Shown here in pieces: positions 1 through 11,210 of a DNA stretch of 64,000 bases (position 1 is the stretch's first letter; each line of letters begins with the position of its first letter). The position numbers and the translations under genes were made by a program. Source of the stretch: Pezizomycotina sp. ARF18 (taxonomy: Eukaryota > Ascomycota). The notes under the pieces are model-generated. The model worked only from the letters and a program-made list of their open reading frames with translations, was not told where the DNA came from and ran no database searches. The DNA lies in NCBI GenBank assembly GCA_002224055.1, contig AZLU01000113.1, positions 1-64,000 of the forward strand, read 5' to 3'.

Positions 1-1175
1 TATATTCTATAGCTATTTATATTTAGGTCTTTATCTTTTTTATAGTTTATAGCTAAGGCGGCCTTCTAGCTTTATAGTTAGACGCGGTAATTAGCTAGCG
101 GCTAGCGCGGAAGAAGTCTATCTCGTTTTTCTAGCGTTATCTAAATAATACTACTACCGGCTTATTCTATATTAAATTAGGTTTAAAATCCTTCTTATAT
201 TAGCGTTAATTATAAGATTAAACGCTTATAGGTAGTAGTACTATATATAGCTATATTCTTTATATATATAGTACTATACTTTTGTATTAATATACTTTAC
301 GGTAGTACGCCTTATTAGCTACTATAGCTACTAATTCTTATAGCTATAATTTCTTTTTAGAGGGCGTTTATGCTATTTCGATATGTTTTACTTCCTTTTA
401 TTATTATTAGTATTTATATTATTATTAGTATTTTTATTACTGGCGCCTATTTTATTATTATATAGGCTATATTATTATTATTTTATTCTTTTTTTTAGCG
501 CGGCTTATATTAACGTTAGATTTATCGTGCGTAAGCTTCTATACTTTTTAACGTATTTTTTTTTAGCTTATAGGCTATTATTTATTGAATTTATTATAAC
601 GTCTTTTATTATTATTAGTAACGTAATAGAGAATAATTAGTATTATATAACTTAGGTAATTCTTTTAAGATATTTTTTAATAAGCATTATCGCGGAGTCT
701 TAAGTTAAGAGCCTTTAGTTTTATCTATTATTCTTTCGCGCGGTTATATATTATATATAGTATCGTCGTCTTTCTAATATATATTTATTAGTTAAAGTTT
801 TAATATTACGATTTATCTCGTTATTTATAAAGTTTATAGATTTAAGGGCTGTCTAAATAGTCTATATTCTTTATTTATTTAGCGTTAAAGTAATAAATTT
901 ATTTAATTTTTACCGTAGAAGTAATAAGTACTATTATTATATTATATAAGTCTATTTATCTTTACTAAGCTTTTTATTTAGGGTCTTAGATTTTATAATA
1001 ATATTAGTAAGCTTCGATATATGTAGTTTTATAAATATATATCTCTTTTAGCGTAGCTAGTTATTACTCTACTTAAGTAGCGGGATAAATTATAGTGAAT
1101 TGCTTATTATATAATATTAGATAGCTTAGGTATATTTAGCGTTATATAGTAGGTATCTTCTATTAGAGTCGGCGG
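1..1175. repeat. RIP-mutated AT-rich block, probable fossil repeat
   Basis: The sequence is dominated by TA steps (strings such as tatata, ctatag, ttatta) while CpA and TpG are rare, yet CpG-containing words (gcgcgg, acgc) persist. That signature is what fungal repeat-induced point mutation leaves on duplicated DNA. The depletion fades between about 1,170 and 1,500, where ordinary TG and CA words return. No family can be assigned from what is left. The only long reading frame in the block is a low-complexity Leu/Phe/Tyr stretch and is not a gene. The element continues off the left edge of the window. An old, heavily decayed transposon or retroelement copy is the likeliest identity. Confidence 0.75.
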
Positions 1176-2003
1176 TGTAATGTTAGGATTTACTCTGTTG
1201 TAGCTGAGTATATTTATAATACTTTATAATGGCGCGATAGGCGGCGAGATAAGGATAGAGTTGTTTCTTGAAACGTACTACGTTATGAGCTTCGTGACGT
1301 TATTATCTAAGATTTAGATTATCGTTTTAAGATAGCGCGGATATAGCTATTACTTTTTTTTGTAATATAGTTATTGCTACTATATAGGATAAGATTAAAA
1401 TTATTAATTGTATTAAAGAATAAAACTATTTACTGAGGGTAGTATTTTACCGTTTATATTATAAAAGGAATTCTATATAAAATAATCTTTATGATGTTAA
1501 TATCCTCGTATCAATGTATACCGTTTATTATAGAGCTCGGCCGAGTCGGTCGATGTATAGCGCTGCGGGCAATTCTCGATGTATTCGTGTCGTTTGATGT
1601 TCCTTTACTACTTACATCCAACAATATAGAACATATTCCTAAAGTTGGTCCATCTTGAAATTATGGCGTTTCTATCTACTAGTTCTTCGATGTCGCCCTA
1701 GTAATGTATCTTGAATAACGGCGACCCAGCTCAAGCTTTTCCGCTCTACCATCGCTTTGATAACCGCGCACTCGGCCGTTACGCTTCGCTGGCAAAAAGT
1801 GTTGCTTACACCCTAGAACCTATATCGCGAGATTACGAACTAGAAGTACGTATTCAACATATAACGGCCTTAAAATTAGGTACACCCCTAGAGCTGTTAG
1901 CATACCATGGGCCGCCGCGTGAATACAACAGTGAAACGATAACTTGGAAGTTCAATGATGATCGGCGTTATTAGTAGCGATTCAATCGCTGTATAAACGG
2001 CAA
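1176..2003. other. Transition from RIP block to normal DNA, no gene recognised
   Basis: Base composition returns to normal over this stretch. A short open frame at 1,711-1,974 (+) has no ATG, no recognisable domain and no supporting intron signals. I see nothing else here. Confidence 0.5.
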
Positions 2004-4345
2004 CTACGTGCTCGGTGTTGTAAAACCATCCATGGCCCTATGAGCCTCCTTGCTAAAGCGCAGCGATGCAATTGATATGTATCGCACTTGTTCATTTGTT
2101 ACTATAAAGTACTTCAACGACGTAAAGCAGAACAAATTATAGGCTGAACTTCGTGAAGCGAGGCTGAAAGGATACTGCCTTGCCCGTACTTCAAATAAAC
2201 TTTGGTAAAAAAACCTGTTTATATTTCCTGAGTAAATCTTGAAATATTTAGTTTCATTTGCCTTTCCGGTGGCTGCCAAGTAGGCTGCCTTAATAAACCC
2301 TTTTACGCCAGCGCCTGGACCGTATGCACCTTCAATCGTGGCTGCGTTGTTGTTCTGATCCTTCCAAATACCATCCTCCGGATCTATTAACCATATATCC
2401 TTGTATTCTGATTGTGGTCTATCATTTCCATCCATGTTTGGCATTACAAACCTTGAATCAACCATCAGGTTGATCTCTTGGCTATTGTACCACGACTGGG
2501 AATCCTGATTTCCGCTGCCCATAATGCCGACTTGATTATCCACGATCATCAACTTGACTACTCCATCCGAAATAAATGTTAGCAGTCCAGAATCCGTGCA
2601 TGTAACATTTTTGGGTGGCAGACCATGACTTTCCGACATCTTGCTGTTGCATGAAGTGGCTTCCGCATGTCGCGCCCGACGTACCAGTACATCTTAAGGT
2701 ACTGCTTAAACTCAGGCGCAAGGCCTTTGTACATTTTCTCAATAACTTTATCGTTTGACCTCCGGTGAGCATCTCTCCCTGATGTGCCAGATCGTTTAGC
2801 ATCAGCATAACAAATAGAGATCTACCAAGTACATACTGCGTCATTATATCCAGAAGTCACGAAGATGGTTACCTCCACCCCTTCTCGCCGCGTTCAGCAC
2901 TTCTTCCACGATCGGTTCGCATTGAAATCCGAGTCTGAATGAAAAGGCTTCGGCCTGCATACTTGACAGCTGCCAGCCAGGCTTCGTTTGAGGAACGAAG
3001 CTTTTTGCTGGTACTTGTCAAAGCGTGAACCGGAATAGCCCTGTAATGCCGGTTGACGAGAGCTATTGGGATTCCTGTGATAGAGTTTTCATACAAGGCG
3101 TAAACATCCGATCCGCGATATCTTCCTCAGTTGCGTTCCCGACCGTTTCGGACTATATGTTGAATCTTTTACAGTGAATCTGGATTAGCACCACGGGTCG
3201 TATAAAGAAACGATTCTAAGGCAGCGATGGTTCACGAACTCAAGCAGCGCGTAATGGCTGCCATCCTAGACTCATTTCCTTTTGTTCCCACCTGCAGGAG
3301 ATCTCCGAGATATATGCAGCCAATTGCCAGACGAAGGCCACTCGTCATTCGAAGTCTCCAACGTCAGCCCCGATTGATCAAGGCCGTATCCTCCTCCGAG
3401 GATCCCAACTTTCCAAAAACACTTGTCGGATACCTTCCACTATAGGGCCTTGAAAATCACACGACATCTCAAGGTTGGCATTGTCCTGAAGCAATTTTAG
3501 TATTCTTTAGTTAATGCCGTGTCAATAATACTTCACCTTACCTGTATATTGTTACTGCCTACGACGGCAAGCTTCCTGTCAATGACAAGGAATTTGCTAT
3601 GCAGGGTTCCGAGAGGGAGATTGTGATAGTTAACGACTTGAAGATGAATTCTGGCAACTCCGACGGCTCCGGCAAAGCCAACTTTCTCAGAAGAAACCTT
3701 TGGATCCGGATTGTACATGTGTATGAAGGAGCTTGATGTTCAAGTCAACAAAGTTGCATCGGAGGAAAGCTCTCCAATTTCGTAAACCTTCATCTTACCA
3801 GCTTTGGCTCAGCATCAGAACATGATTCTGACTGTGACTTTTTTACCATAACCCTGCGCAACGGTTCGCCTAGATAGCTCGCGAAGCGCTTCTCCTAAAA
3901 TTTCACAGACTCGGAATTTTTCCATGCGTTGGTTGCCAGCAAAACTTCGTGACGCGCGGCAACGATAAGCTGCAGCAATTGTAGTATAATATCAGGCATG
4001 CTGAAGATCACATCAGTTACTGCCTGAGATCTCTGAAGTCAGACTAGCGGTAAAGTGGAATGGATACTCACTTGGACAGAATAGTAAGGGTACCGTTCCG
4101 GTAGTTCCGGTATACTTCTTTGCGACAACATTACCCTCAGGGTTTCGCCGCAATGCTTCTTCAACGTGCGCGAAAACTATGTTTTGTTAATTTAGCTGAA
4201 AGGCGAACGTACTCGCCAAAAGCGAGAGTCTATGTAATCGAACTTCAGGAAAAGTTCAGAGGGCTGAGTTCCCCCGAAACTACCGAATTCCGCGGCCAAG
4301 CCGCCATCGTGATGGGCGGATCATTATGTACAGCAGATTAAAAAG
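2004..4345 (-). CDS. Phospholipase D family protein (two HKD motifs), multi-exon
   Basis: PLD-superfamily enzymes hydrolyse phosphodiester bonds of lipids or nucleic acids using two HxKxxxxD motifs. HKD motif 1 is near 3,555-3,610 (HSKFLVIDRKLAVVGSNN). HKD motif 2 is near 2,510-2,560 (KLMIVDNQVGIMGSGNQ). Its His is supplied across a 66-nt intron at 2,558-2,623, and joining the flanks reads SHVKLMIVD. Upstream pieces in order are FGSFGGTQPSELFLK (about 4,270), TGTTGTVPLLFCP (about 4,095), LLATNAWKNSESV (about 3,930) and LGEALRELSRR (about 3,880). Between the HKDs lie GPIVEGIRQVFLESW (about 3,430) and NEAWLAAVKYAG (about 2,960). An intron with GTAAGG, a CTAAA branch and CAG follows HKD1. Several one- or two-base frame changes are needed, for example around 2,880 and 2,655. 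The 3' end is approximate and the first exon may lie above 4,345. The lipid-type PLD fold is clear; the substrate is not. Confidence 0.75.
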
Positions 4346-5291
4346 ATACTACTGTAAGGTGCTTTGCCAAGTAGCCAAGAACTCGCCGTTTCGAAGACTG
4401 TGAAATTTGGATGATCTCCCTGTTTTTTTTGGTAAATTCGGTATTTAAATCAAAGTCCCATCGGCCGGGCTAAGCTGAAAGAGAAGAGGGGATTGTTTCC
4501 AGCTCGCGTAATCATGACATCAAAAGTCCGTACCAATGACTTTCTTCCACGTGATAGCTGCGTCTAAAATCAATTGCTGGTATTGTGTTTTCAAGAAGAA
4601 AGCAGTGTGTTGTATTCAAGAGTCTCCTTGTGCTATTGTAAGATGGAGAGACACGCTGGGACGATAAATAAAACCTTCCATTTTATGAAACTCGTGACAA
4701 TTCAACCCGTTCGATATATCTGGATCCTAACGCCTGAGCCGGTTCTTTAAATATCATTTTCGAGCCTTCTCCTCAGAAACAAGGAAGTGATAGTACGTAC
4801 TTGTGTATCCTAGAGTCCGTAGCCATGCGTTTCTGATGAACAAACATTGCTTTTTGCCCGTTTCCTCCTTCGCTACCCGCAAGTTTGGATAGAATGATCA
4901 AAAGAGTAACGGCTTCACTTTTAAATTATTGGAGCGATACATGCTACATACTCAACACTATTTCCAAAATCTCCCTCTCTACACACCGTTACCCAGGCTC
5001 AGAAGGATCTATATCTCTCGCAAGAGCTGGAGGAGACAACTCATCAGATATCAGTAGCTCCTCTAGCATATCCTCGTTTCCGCTTGAAGATAAGGCATAT
5101 TATAATTTGATAACCATCGTCGTTACTTGCCGAGAATAGCAAAGTATAAACGATTCATCGTTGTTCCAATCACAGATACAGATGATCCGTCACTTGCGCG
5201 GCAATCGGTCAACACAATTTTAACACCTCTGTCGTAATATCTAGATTACAGCTCGTTCAGATGATATGAATAATCGGTATATGTAATAATA
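4346..5291. other. Intergenic, nothing recognised
   Basis: This separates the 5' side of the PLD gene from the 3' end of the RGS gene. The small open frames here have no domain and no coherent gene structure. The PLD promoter and possibly its first exon must lie at the left of this stretch. Confidence 0.4.
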
Positions 5292-6570
5292 TCACGAGCA
5301 AAACCCAAACACGACCAGCGAGTGAAGAACGATTTGCAGCCATGAAATTTGAAGCCTCCTAATAGAAGGGTCCTTGACCTTAATTCCCCTTTAACGATGG
5401 CTTTGGAAAACCAAGATTGTTTCCGGGATTGGTGAATATTTTCCTCACCCCGCCTTTGCTGCTCGGCTTCATCGTCGAACTTTCAGCGATGCCTTCGACA
5501 TACACGGAAATTGTTTTTTCTCTTCGTCCTCTGCTTCAACTGTCGAACAAGAGTCCATCCACAGCACTCCCACGGCTCAAGATAACTCTCAGCTCGAGCT
5601 ATGAGGCACATGCAAATTCCTCGTCGTGCACCCATACAACAAAAAAATCCGAACGCGATCATAAGCGCTGGGAAGACCCTGTAAGCCGTCTTCTCCCCGG
5701 CAAGTATCAGAAGTATCGCAGTCGTTGGTCCGAGAACTAGGAGAAACGTCAGGCCGACTAAGCGAAGAAGCGTCCTCCTCTGAGCAGTCATGTTTGCAAG
5801 TTGTTGGCGGACAAAGTTGGGATGTGACTGTATTCTCAAGAAATCCTCCACTGCATTCAGTGTGGGCTGAAAGGCCGATGGATGTGTCCTGTAGGTCAAT
5901 CGTCTTAAAGTATTCGAGCGGTCACGGTGACTACGGTTTAGTTCGAGGGGCTGCCAGAGTATATATAGAGAGTTAAGATTGAAACCGTCTCTGAACGCAT
6001 GGGCTGCAGCGGCGCTAGATTCAGAGTCTTAGTAATGGCAAACAGAAAGCTCAATTCGAACGTGTTTCATACCGATTTCTTACCGTCTCCGAGGTACTGT
6101 TAGTCAGTTTCTCATCGGACGTTCCTGCTGCTTCAACAGTAACAATCTTGTGTACACTAGGGGGGTTAATATCGAAAGCCGGGCGGCTATGTTGGTAGGG
6201 ACATCTTCCGTCCACGGAGAACTCGCCTTCTTTCCTCCGCACTCAAAGCGTAAAATCTCCTATAATCCTGCAGCCAGAGATAAAATTTCGGATTTTCTGC
6301 GGTGCGTTCTACGAAACGCAAGTAGTTCATAACATCAATCGCTCGACAGGGCTTCCTCCTAGCGTCAGTGATCGCAGGTATAAACTGGAAGTAGAAACAG
6401 CGTGATGAGAAGGAGAACTAAATGAAACCTATATTACTTGCAAAAATCGCTTCATCGTTCACGATTTTCTCAAATGAGAGGTCTCTCAGAATTGCCTCCT
6501 GCCTCCAACAGAATAAATTTGCCTGTCCTGTCGAATTCGATGCACTCACACGTCGTGATGTTGATGCCAT
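5292..6570 (-). CDS. Fungal RGS-domain membrane protein
   Basis: RGS proteins speed GTP hydrolysis by G-alpha subunits and so damp receptor signalling. The N-terminal exon starts at ATG 6,570 (MASTSRRVS). The RGS part follows at about 6,190-6,385 with NYLRFVERTAENPKFYLW and LQDYRRFYAL, then KKASSPWTED. An intron at about 6,013-6,080 shows GTAAGA, a TACTAAGAC branch and CTAG. After it come QPMRSE, ELNRSHRDR, THPSAF and LRIQSHPNFVRQQLAN, hallmarks of the second half of the fungal RGS fold. Two hydrophobic segments follow (LLRLVGLTFLLVLGP and VFPALMIAFGFFCCMG), as in the membrane-tethered fungal RGS type, then a charged tail ending near 5,292. At least two breaks are each explained by one missing base in a run: A-run 6,231-6,233 and C-run 5,947-5,950. 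Its presence among PTH11-like receptor genes fits a role in G-protein signalling, but that link is inference. Confidence 0.78.
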
Positions 6571-6934
6571 ACCATTCAAACCAAGAACTATGGCGCAATA
6601 TCTTGATTGCGAAATGTTTACTTCAACGACCTGCGAATAGAGGGCGCTTGTAGTTTATATAACGTTTTTTTTCCGCTTATGGGATCGTACTTTTAACTCA
6701 CCGGATCGGTCTCGCCTCCACTTTTTTGTTGTCAATGCCACAAAAGATACTTTTTTTTGGCCTCACCACCTGGGTTCCTAGCACTCGAGGTTGATATCAA
6801 ACCCCGCTTGACCTATTTGAGTAGTAGAAAGAGAATTTGGATCCTTTAACCGGTTCGCAAAGCTAATCTCGCCGCTTCGAACAAGTAAATATTATTTTTA
6901 TTTAATCAGCAGGCTGATACCAAATCCAAAGATA
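6571..6934. other. Intergenic, likely RGS promoter region
   Basis: Non-coding stretch upstream of the RGS start. It contains short T-runs and no convincing TATA box or domain-coding frame. It ends at the TA target site of the inverted-repeat element. Confidence 0.4.
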
Positions 6935-7612
6935 CAGTCAGTTGACATAATTGTTGGGACACTTTCCTAAAACGGCAGTTTTCCCATACAAAAGTATGAT
7001 TTTTGCACTTTTTCAATCAATAATAACGCAATAACGACTGGATAAAATTGACTAAAACTTAAATATGTTATAATATATATCGTAAACTAATACATATTAA
7101 AATTTAAAAAATCCGTTAAAAGTTTATGACGTAATAATATTTTATATTTTATATATTTTTAAAAACACGTACTTCACGCACTTTTTATATGTAAAATACG
7201 CGAAATTGTATGAAAATCGTGCGATTTTTAAACTAGTTAAAATTTAAAATAATATATATAGCTTAATTTATAACGAATCTTTTTAAAATTTAAATATATG
7301 TTAGATTAATATATAATCTATAATATATTTTAATTTTATAAGTTTTTATTAAATATTGACGTTATAATATAAGTTTAAAAATAATATAGATTTTTTTATA
7401 TATAAAAATTTTAAAAAATAATATAAAATTTAATACTTGATAAAATTTTATAAAATTTTAATATGTTATTATTATATATATAATGAACGTAAATTCTCAA
7501 TTTTATAAAAATCGGATAATAATTGAGTGAGTTATCGATGATTTAAGATATTGTAGAACTTGAAGAAATTGCCGTTTTAGGTAAGTGTCCCAACAATTAT
7601 GTCAACTGACTG
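6935..7612. mobile_element. MITE-like element with long TIRs and TA target duplication
   Basis: The two ends are inverted copies of about 47 bp, at 6,935-6,981 and 7,566-7,612, beginning CAGTCAGTTGACATAATTGT and differing at only two positions. They are flanked by TA at 6,933-6,934 and 7,613-7,614. Long TIRs starting CAGT with a TA duplication are typical of the Tc1/mariner superfamily (pogo/Fot1-like in fungi). The 678-bp body is extremely AT-rich and has no transposase frame, so it is a non-autonomous MITE or an internally deleted, mutated copy. The near-identity of the TIRs argues for fairly recent insertion or for TIR conservation by use. No second copy is seen in the window. Confidence 0.9.
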
Positions 7613-7614
7613 TA

Positions 7615-8340
7615 TATATCCCACTCATTATTGAACATCAAGTGTTGAAACTTGGAGGCTCAACAGAACTGGTTTCAAGTAATATTGAGGACTGACCAGG
7701 CACGATCAAGGACGAACTTGCCTTATCGGCGAAGTCCGGAAATCACCAAAAGGTTAGCGCCGTTCTAGGTCGAGCGCGTTGCATCACCACGAGGCGACTA
7801 AAAGTAGTAGTATCTGCAAAAGGTAAAATAAGGCGCTTTCGTGCACAAGCATCTGCAGAAGGCGCACAGTGGATTCTCGATTTGCAATCCAGTATTAAGG
7901 ATCTTTATGAGATTTGAGTCTCTTTTTGACTAGTGTTGCGAGCTCGATGCCCAGTAACGTCTTAACTATAGTGACCTCTTAGGGCGACTATCTAAAGCCA
8001 CCAAGTGGAATTTTACCTCAATCAAGTGTTCATCCTACATGTATGAGATTAGCTCTAACTGATTAGCAAGCGGGTTTGAGCACCCTGTTCTCCCTCTAAC
8101 CGATGAGATCTTCTGATAGTGTAGTGTATCTCCTGCACCTGTTTGGAGGTTTATTCCCCTCGCAACCAAGCATATAGACTCGGAATGCGCTAACCGTTTG
8201 TACGCCATGCCGTCTCCTAGGCGCTCGCAAATCTCCACTTAATTTACTTCTACTGGATCAAAGGGGCCTGAAAAATCGAATTCTGTAATAAAAGACTCGT
8301 CTGAGACGTCCCTCTCTCTAATTCTTCCCCCGGTTCCACG
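7615..8340. other. Intergenic, nothing recognised
   Basis: Normal-composition DNA to the right of the TA-flanked element. Frames are short and carry no recognisable motif. Confidence 0.4.
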
Positions 8341-8344
8341 ATGT

Positions 8345-9219
8345 ATCTCCTTTGGATACTCCTGCTAACTCGAAGGCGAATTCACTGTCCCAACAACAGG
8401 CCTAAATTCCGAAGCCAAGATCATAATCGAAATCAGGATTACGTAAGTGACGACGAAGACACGACCAGAAGCAGCGTAACGAAGTCCGTAACCCGGAATT
8501 TCGAAGGCTTGGTCATGGTCAACGAAATTCAGCATGCCTATGCTGGGTGGGTCAACCTGCGCGGTATGCGTCTTGTCCTAAATCCAATGAGCGCCTTCGT
8601 TGCCGTTACCTTCGTCCTCAACCTCGGCTTCAACTTGTTTTTCTGTCGCCCTGTTCGATTGAATTGGGCCACAAATGAGATGCATTTCTGTTTGGCCAGG
8701 AGCAAAAGGGCCTTATTTCATTGGGCTCATAACCCATCTCACTTCAGAGGTTGCTCGTACGTGAATCCGCTTGCCCCAGCGTTTAACTGAACAGTCCTCA
8801 AATACGAGTATATTCTCTTCTCCTCCCGAAACATTGCTAATTATACCCTCCGATCTAGTCTACTTATTTCCATTTCCTCTCCTCCGCATGCTCAAAATCG
8901 ACTCTCGCCAACGGCTAGGCGTGTTTTCATATTCGCTCTCGGAACCTTTGCATAGTTTGCGTTATTATTCGTGCAATCAGATCGCAAAACGGAGCGACTG
9001 CTCTTATCACGGTAGACCCCTGGTTCGCATTAGAGCAATCCTTATCTATCGGTGGTTTTTGTTGTCCAGCGTTGAAGCTCCTTCTCAGCCGAAGAACCGG
9101 CGTGAGATAGTAGGAATAGGTGAGGTTGGAAGCGTGGTAGAGGCGGAGAGGCACGCCGGAGGAAAGAGTATCAAGACCAGTCCGACTAGTAGAACCGTTT
9201 CTTTAACGATAGGAAGCAT
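8345..9219 (-). CDS. Possible secreted or membrane protein, unassigned
   Basis: On the minus strand an ATG at 9,219 opens a typical secretion signal: basic start, a Leu/Val/Ile-rich core (KETVLLVGLVLILFPPACLS), then a Ser/Thr/Pro-rich stretch. Further down the same strand are protein-like pieces: WGKRIHVRATSEV near 8,750, an acidic EAEVEDEGNGNEG near 8,620, and a hydrophobic VFVVTYVILISIMIL segment near 8,430 that could span the membrane. These pieces lie in different frames, so the gene would need introns or frame changes as elsewhere in the window. I do not recognise the family. The long plus-strand frames over the same interval look like shadows. Confidence 0.3.
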
Positions 9220-9588
9220 CACGGAGGCAGTTTTCGCCTCGGCTCACAGAGAGTTAGATGGAGAAACAAGGCCCTGTATGGAGACCTTACCGAGTCCAAT
9301 TCACCGTCAATGTTGCGGACCTCTGCATGTGATGAGGAAAGCGGAGACGTTATGCTTCGCGTAGCAAATGATGAAGATTCTAGATTCGAAGACCTTCAGA
9401 TTGGTTCGCCGGATTCAGAGAAGAGGAGATTGAAAATTCCGCACGGAAAGTGTGTACCAAAAGACGGTCGAAGGCTATAACAAACCAACATGTTACCCTG
9501 CGCGATGTTTTACTAATTACTCCGAGTTCCTAATCCTTCTCATATATTCCATGCATTTCGGCGTCATAAATTTATAGCTGAGTGTACA

Positions 9589-11210
9589 TTATAGATTATT
9601 AGAGTATAGAAGAACACGGAGATGCAGCAAATGCTTCAATTTGTTTCCTGAAGTTAAGCATGGTATTCCTAGACTAACCCTAGCTTCCAAATACAAGATC
9701 TCGAGCGTGCATTTGTTCCAATCTCCACCCTGTAACACGAACTCCAGCGTCTTTAGCCAGTCACCTAACAGACAAGTGCCAAATTCGTCCGCACTACAAC
9801 CCGCGAGCTTCATCACGCGTCCGTTGACAACCACCCTTACTCTCTCGTTCGCCTTTTGCTCTGTGTTGTTCTCGCCTTGACATGAAAGTTTCTCAACGTA
9901 CATCCTTGCCCCGAAAGGCGTCACCCTGCTTCCAGTGTACCCTCCGCCTTCTCGGCGCAGACTCGCCTATCAGCCGGTAGAGATTCCTTTGCCTCCGGAA
10001 GAGTCCCATGGCGGCGTAAATGCTGATCATGTCAGTCTCGTGCGTAAAGTCTAGGTAGACCTCCTTGTCCAACGGGAAAGTCTCGTTGTTGCCGTCCAAC
10101 GTCATGTTGATTCCACCGTAATGCGTGTTGTCATGCAGAATGGGCTTCTTGGTCATCCTCGCGACGAGCTCCTGGACCCAGGGAGCTCCCCTGGTAACAC
10201 CCAAGGGTTCGACGTCCCAAATCCATATTGCAAATACAGTGTCTGCAAATACTCGTAGTTCTTCCAGTCCTCAAGCGAGAATAGTGCGCAAACCGGCGAC
10301 ATCTCGATTTTTCCTCCAGCGGAGGTGGATACAGTGGAATACGGGCACAATTCCATGAGGTTGATGTATCCGAATCGGTGAAGACGAATGGTTTCAACGC
10401 CTCATTCAGCCGCTCCGTCAGTTGAGGAGCGAACGTGTTCCTGAACTTATTCATCGCGGTTGTGACAACATCAGAGTTTGGTGACTTCGAAAAAGCTGGA
10501 CACATGTAGTTCAAAGAGGATCCGAGATGTTGGGCGCCTCCAGCATCAGAAGTATAGGAGTCTCCCTGCCTTCAAGCCCTTCAAAAAGTTCTCCGCAGAG
10601 CGGTAAACGCGACCAGTATCAACGATATCCGATGCTCGAACAAAGGTGTCGAGGGGTTCCAGCAGGCCCGGTAAGAATCCGCGAAAAGCTTTCAGACTCT
10701 TGCAATTCGTACTCTCGAGTGCCGTCAAGGACTCTGCCCAAGATGATAGTGATAATTCTTCAGGAAAGAATACTCTCCGAGGGAGGATTCAGGTCGGTCC
10801 TTCAATGCTTCCTGCAGGCGTGCAACCAGGGATTTGAATGAATCCACCTTGGGAGTAAGTGGGAACCGCGATCCATGCCGAGAGAGAACCTGAACAAACG
10901 AAACGTGACATTGAGAAGGAGGCGCAGGTAGACCGGCAGCCTGCTGATAGTAAGGGGAGAGGTTCGCCCAAAAATGCGCAATATCGTCGTCGTTGCTGCA
11001 TTCGGAGTCCCTGGTTGGCGCCGGGTAATCCGAAGCCTTGACTGTCTTCTGCGTGCAAACGTTATAAGGCAGCGCGTGTGCCGAAGCTACCAGCTCTGGA
11101 ATTTCCATAACAGTTAGCAAATGCATGGTATTCGCCGTTTCATGAAATGGAACATACAGAATTATTAACGCGACGACTTCATTGTTTCTAGAATCCAGCA
11201 CGGCTCCCAC
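9589..11210 (-). CDS. Histidine acid phosphatase (phytase-like)
   Basis: These secreted enzymes release phosphate from phytate or other phosphomonoesters through a phosphohistidine intermediate. The catalytic signature RHGSRFP is at 10,860-10,880, preceded by CHVSFVQVLS. Further along are DDIAHFWANLSPYY, a VRASD..GRVYRSAENFLKGL stretch near 10,590, LMLEAPNISDPL near 10,520 and LCPYSTVSTS near 10,340. CALFSLEDWKNYEYLQ is near 10,270 and WVQELVARMTKKPILHDNTH near 10,150. The C-terminal motif DFTHETDM is near 10,030-10,050, and the end piece has NGRVMKLAGCS and GGDWNKC. The order matches the fungal phytase/HAP family from end to end. The proton-donor motif reads His-Glu instead of the His-Asp of classic PhyA. 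Several frame shifts are needed (for example near 10,727 and 10,350). The start is unclear: ATG 11,126 is plausible, but the open frame runs further up with a hydrophobic stretch that could be an anchor. Identity is firm; the start and integrity are not. Confidence 0.85.

Noticed and set aside
383-640. 85-residue hydrophobic open frame
   Set aside because: It lies in RIP-mutated AT-rich DNA; the Leu/Phe/Tyr-rich translation is only a product of composition.
1711-1974. 87-residue open frame (+) right of the RIP block
   Set aside because: Starts without ATG, has no domain, no splice signals and no neighbour that would explain it.
8341-9364. Two long plus-strand frames (149 and 197 residues)
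   Set aside because: No domain; the minus strand over the same interval has a signal peptide and protein-like pieces, so these look like shadows.
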